From contig CACXLY010000065.1 of the NCBI GenBank assembly GCA_902768605.1, forward strand, positions 1 through 14,303: 14,303 bases of DNA. The letters run 5' to 3'. The notes beneath the pieces are model-generated. The model was not told the DNA's origin. It searched no databases and was given only the letters and a program-made list of their open reading frames with translations. Both the position numbers and the translations under genes were made by a program. This stretch comes from an uncultured Bacteroidales bacterium. Lineage in GTDB: Bacteria > Bacteroidota > Bacteroidia > Bacteroidales > Bacteroidaceae. Shown in pieces: positions 12,727 to 14,303 of the stretch; position 1 is the stretch's first letter; the number at the start of each line of letters is the position of its first letter.

Positions 12727-14055
12727 ATGGCAAAAGTAATTAAGTTACGCAAAGGCCTCGACGTCAACCTCAAGGGCAAAGCCACGAAGGAGACAGCCAG
12801 CGTGAAGTGTCCGGGCGAGTACGCACTCGTGCCAGACGACTTCTATGGCGTGAAACCTAAGGTGGTGGTCAAGGAGGGAGATGCCGTGAAGGCTGGGGAT
12901 GCCTTGTTTGTTGACAAGCTGCATCCCGAAGTGAAATTCGTTAGCCCTGTCAGCGGAACAGTCAGCATGGTGGAACGCGGCGACCGTCGCAAACTGCTGA
13001 GTATCCGCGTGAAGGCTGACGAAAAGCAGGAAGCACGCCAGTTCGACACAAAGGGTGACCTGAAGGCACTCATGATGGAGAGCGGTCTGTTTGCTTTCCT
13101 GCGTCAACGTCCCTATGATGTGGTGGCAAATCCTGACGACGCTCCGAAGGCTATCTTTGTGAGCGCGTTCAACAGCATGCCGCTGAGTCAGGACTTCGAG
13201 TACGTCCTCCAAGGTCAGGAGGCTGAGTTCCAGGCAGGTCTTACCGCTTTGGCAAAGCTCGCAAAGGTTTATCTTGGCGTGAGCGCCAAGCAGACCGCAA
13301 AGGCTCTGACCGAGGCAAAGGACTGCGAAGTGAACATCTTCGACGGTCCCGCTCCTGCAGGTAATGTGGGCGTTCAAATCAATCACGTCAACCCCATCAA
13401 CAAGGGCGAAGTGGTTTGGACACTCGGAGCCGAGGAAGTTATCTTCCTGGGTCGCCTCTTAAAGACTGGCAAAGTCGATTTCACCCGCACCATCGCGCTT
13501 GCTGGTAGCGAGGTAAAGGCGCCCAAGTACTACAAAGTGAAGGTCGGCCAGAAGTTGAGCACGCTCCTCAGCGGCACGATTAATGCTGAGGGTGCTCGCA
13601 TCATCAGCGGCAACGTGATGACTGGTCTCAAGACCTCGGCCGAAGGTTTCCTCGGTGCTCATGCAACCGAAGTGAACGTCATTCCCGAAGGTGACCACGC
13701 CGACGAAATGTTGGGCTGGATCATGCCACGCTTCAACACCTTCTCGACTCATCGCAGCTACTTCAGCTGGCTCTTGGGTAAGAAGAAGGAATACGTCATC
13801 GATGCACGCGTGAAAGGCGGCGAACGTCACATGATCATGAGCGGTGAGTACGACAAAGTCTTCCCGATGGACATCTACGCAGGCTATCTTGTGAAGGCCA
13901 TCATCGCAGGAGACATCGACCGTCAGGAAGCTCTGGGCATCTACGAGGTTGCTCCCGAGGACTTCGCCATCGCAGAGTTCGTGGACTCTTCGAAGCTCGA
14001 GTTGCAGCGCATCGTACGCGAAGGGTTGGACATCCTGAGAAAGGAAAACGCTTAA
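12727..14055 (+). CDS. nqrA: Na+-translocating NADH:quinone reductase subunit A
   Basis: Cytoplasmic-side subunit A of the six-subunit Na+-NQR respiratory complex, which couples NADH oxidation and quinone reduction to sodium export. The 442-residue length is normal for NqrA. Recognisable segments are VIKLRKGLDVNLKGKA at the N-terminus, a biotinyl/lipoyl-like region with VKEGDAVKAGDALFVDK and FVSPVSGTVSMVERGDRRKL, the VGVQINHVNPINKGEVVWTL block, and the C-terminal FSTHRSYFSWLLGKKKEY, then AIIAGDIDRQEALGIYEVAP and FVDSSKLELQRIVREGLD. The ATG at 12727 follows an AT-rich stretch typical of Bacteroidetes starts without a Shine-Dalgarno. nqrB follows on the same strand after a long inverted repeat. 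No internal damage is seen. Confidence 0.96.
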   Translation: MAKVIKLRKGLDVNLKGKATKETASVKCPGEYALVPDDFYGVKPKVVVKEGDAVKAGDALFVDKLHPEVKFVSPVSGTVSMVERGDRRKLLSIRVKADEKQEARQFDTKGDLKALMMESGLFAFLRQRPYDVVANPDDAPKAIFVSAFNSMPLSQDFEYVLQGQEAEFQAGLTALAKLAKVYLGVSAKQTAKALTEAKDCEVNIFDGPAPAGNVGVQINHVNPINKGEVVWTLGAEEVIFLGRLLKTGKVDFTRTIALAGSEVKAPKYYKVKVGQKLSTLLSGTINAEGARIISGNVMTGLKTSAEGFLGAHATEVNVIPEGDHADEMLGWIMPRFNTFSTHRSYFSWLLGKKKEYVIDARVKGGERHMIMSGEYDKVFPMDIYAGYLVKAIIAGDIDRQEALGIYEVAPEDFAIAEFVDSSKLELQRIVREGLDILRKENA

Positions 14056-14060
14056 TAAAT

Positions 14061-14190
14061 GAAGAATGATGAATGAAGAACGAAGAATTTGCTACCGCTC
14101 TGCCAAGGCAGCATCGGAGCATTCTCTCAGTTTCAATCTGTTTTTCTTCGTGCGGTAGCAAATTCTTCATTCTTAATTCTTAACTCTTAA
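14061..14190. repeat. Long inverted repeat between nqrA and nqrB
   Basis: GAAGAATTTGCTACCGC (14082-14098) and GCGGTAGCAAATTCTTC (14152-14168) are perfect 17-bp arms with a 53-bp loop. Pairing extends outward through purine-rich GAAGAATGAAGA-like arms with a few mismatches. The loop holds a small CTGCC/GGCAG hairpin. The arms resemble the repeat in tamB at 7481-7573. It may be a dispersed palindromic element or an mRNA processing/attenuation structure in the nqr operon. Confidence 0.7.
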
Positions 14191-14205
14191 TTAATAATGT
14201 ATAAT

Positions 14206-14303
14206 ATGAATCCAATAAAGAAACTATTCGATAACATACATCCCTACGTTGAGGAAGGTGGCAAGTTCCATGCTTTCCGCTCGTTGGTGGACGGTTTCGA
14301 GAC
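14206..14303 (+). CDS. nqrB: Na+-translocating NADH:quinone reductase subunit B, N-terminus (partial)
   Basis: The frame begins MNPIKKLFDNIHPYVEEGGK and continues FHAFRSLVDGFE to the window edge. Only the cytoplasmic N-terminal segment of the membrane subunit is present. NqrB normally carries the covalently attached FMN and transmembrane helices, which lie beyond the edge. An in-frame ATG at 14197 would add three residues (MYN); I prefer 14206 because it gives the usual NqrB beginning. Position directly after nqrA supports the call. Confidence 0.88.
   Translation, partial: MNPIKKLFDNIHPYVEEGGKFHAFRSLVDGFE

Overview
The window looks like a chromosomal segment from a Bacteroidales bacterium, most likely Prevotellaceae. 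The reasons are promoter boxes of the form TAnnTTTG with a TTTG about 19 bp upstream, the lack of strong Shine-Dalgarno sequences, a long TamB-type protein, an nqrA-nqrB pair, and dispersed purine-rich or CCCCTCC-type palindromic repeats of a kind I associate with this group. Coding GC is mostly above 50%, with one clearly AT-rich island.

Layout, left to right. (1) Minus strand, 1-401: the N-terminal half of a membrane steroid 5-alpha-reductase-like protein, cut by the window edge. (2) Minus strand, 478-6028: a restriction-modification-like (probable phage-defence) cluster. In transcription order it encodes a small SAM-binding methyltransferase-like protein without an NPPY motif, an Eco57I-type N6-adenine methylase with NPPYQ and a target-recognition region (its ATG overlaps the previous stop), a four-helix-bundle protein with a coiled-coil tail, and an 836-residue GIY-YIG plus DEAH helicase protein. 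(3) 6029-6468: a non-coding leader with a good promoter and several strong inverted repeats. (4) Minus strand, 6469 to about 11058: a very long TamB/DUF490 protein carrying several in-frame palindromic insertions. (5) 11100-11635: gene-poor, with a 22-bp tandem repeat. (6) A small minus-strand hypothetical gene faces away from a two-gene plus-strand unit (58 aa plus a DUF6169-like 164 aa protein). (7) Plus strand, from 12727: nqrA and the start of nqrB, separated by a long hairpin repeat.

How the parts may work together: the two methyltransferase-like proteins would mark host DNA, with the second gene supplying catalysis and target recognition. The GIY-YIG/helicase protein would act on unmarked DNA, and the four-helix protein may be an accessory. 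Two sequence features suggest staged expression. One is a structured leader in which one arm can pair either with an upstream arm or with the sequence next to the first start codon. The other is a perfect 8-bp hairpin that buries the start codon of the nuclease/helicase gene. TamB and Na+-NQR are ordinary housekeeping functions (outer-membrane assembly and sodium-pumping respiration). The unusual part there is the set of palindromic repeats inside tamB and between nqrA and nqrB.
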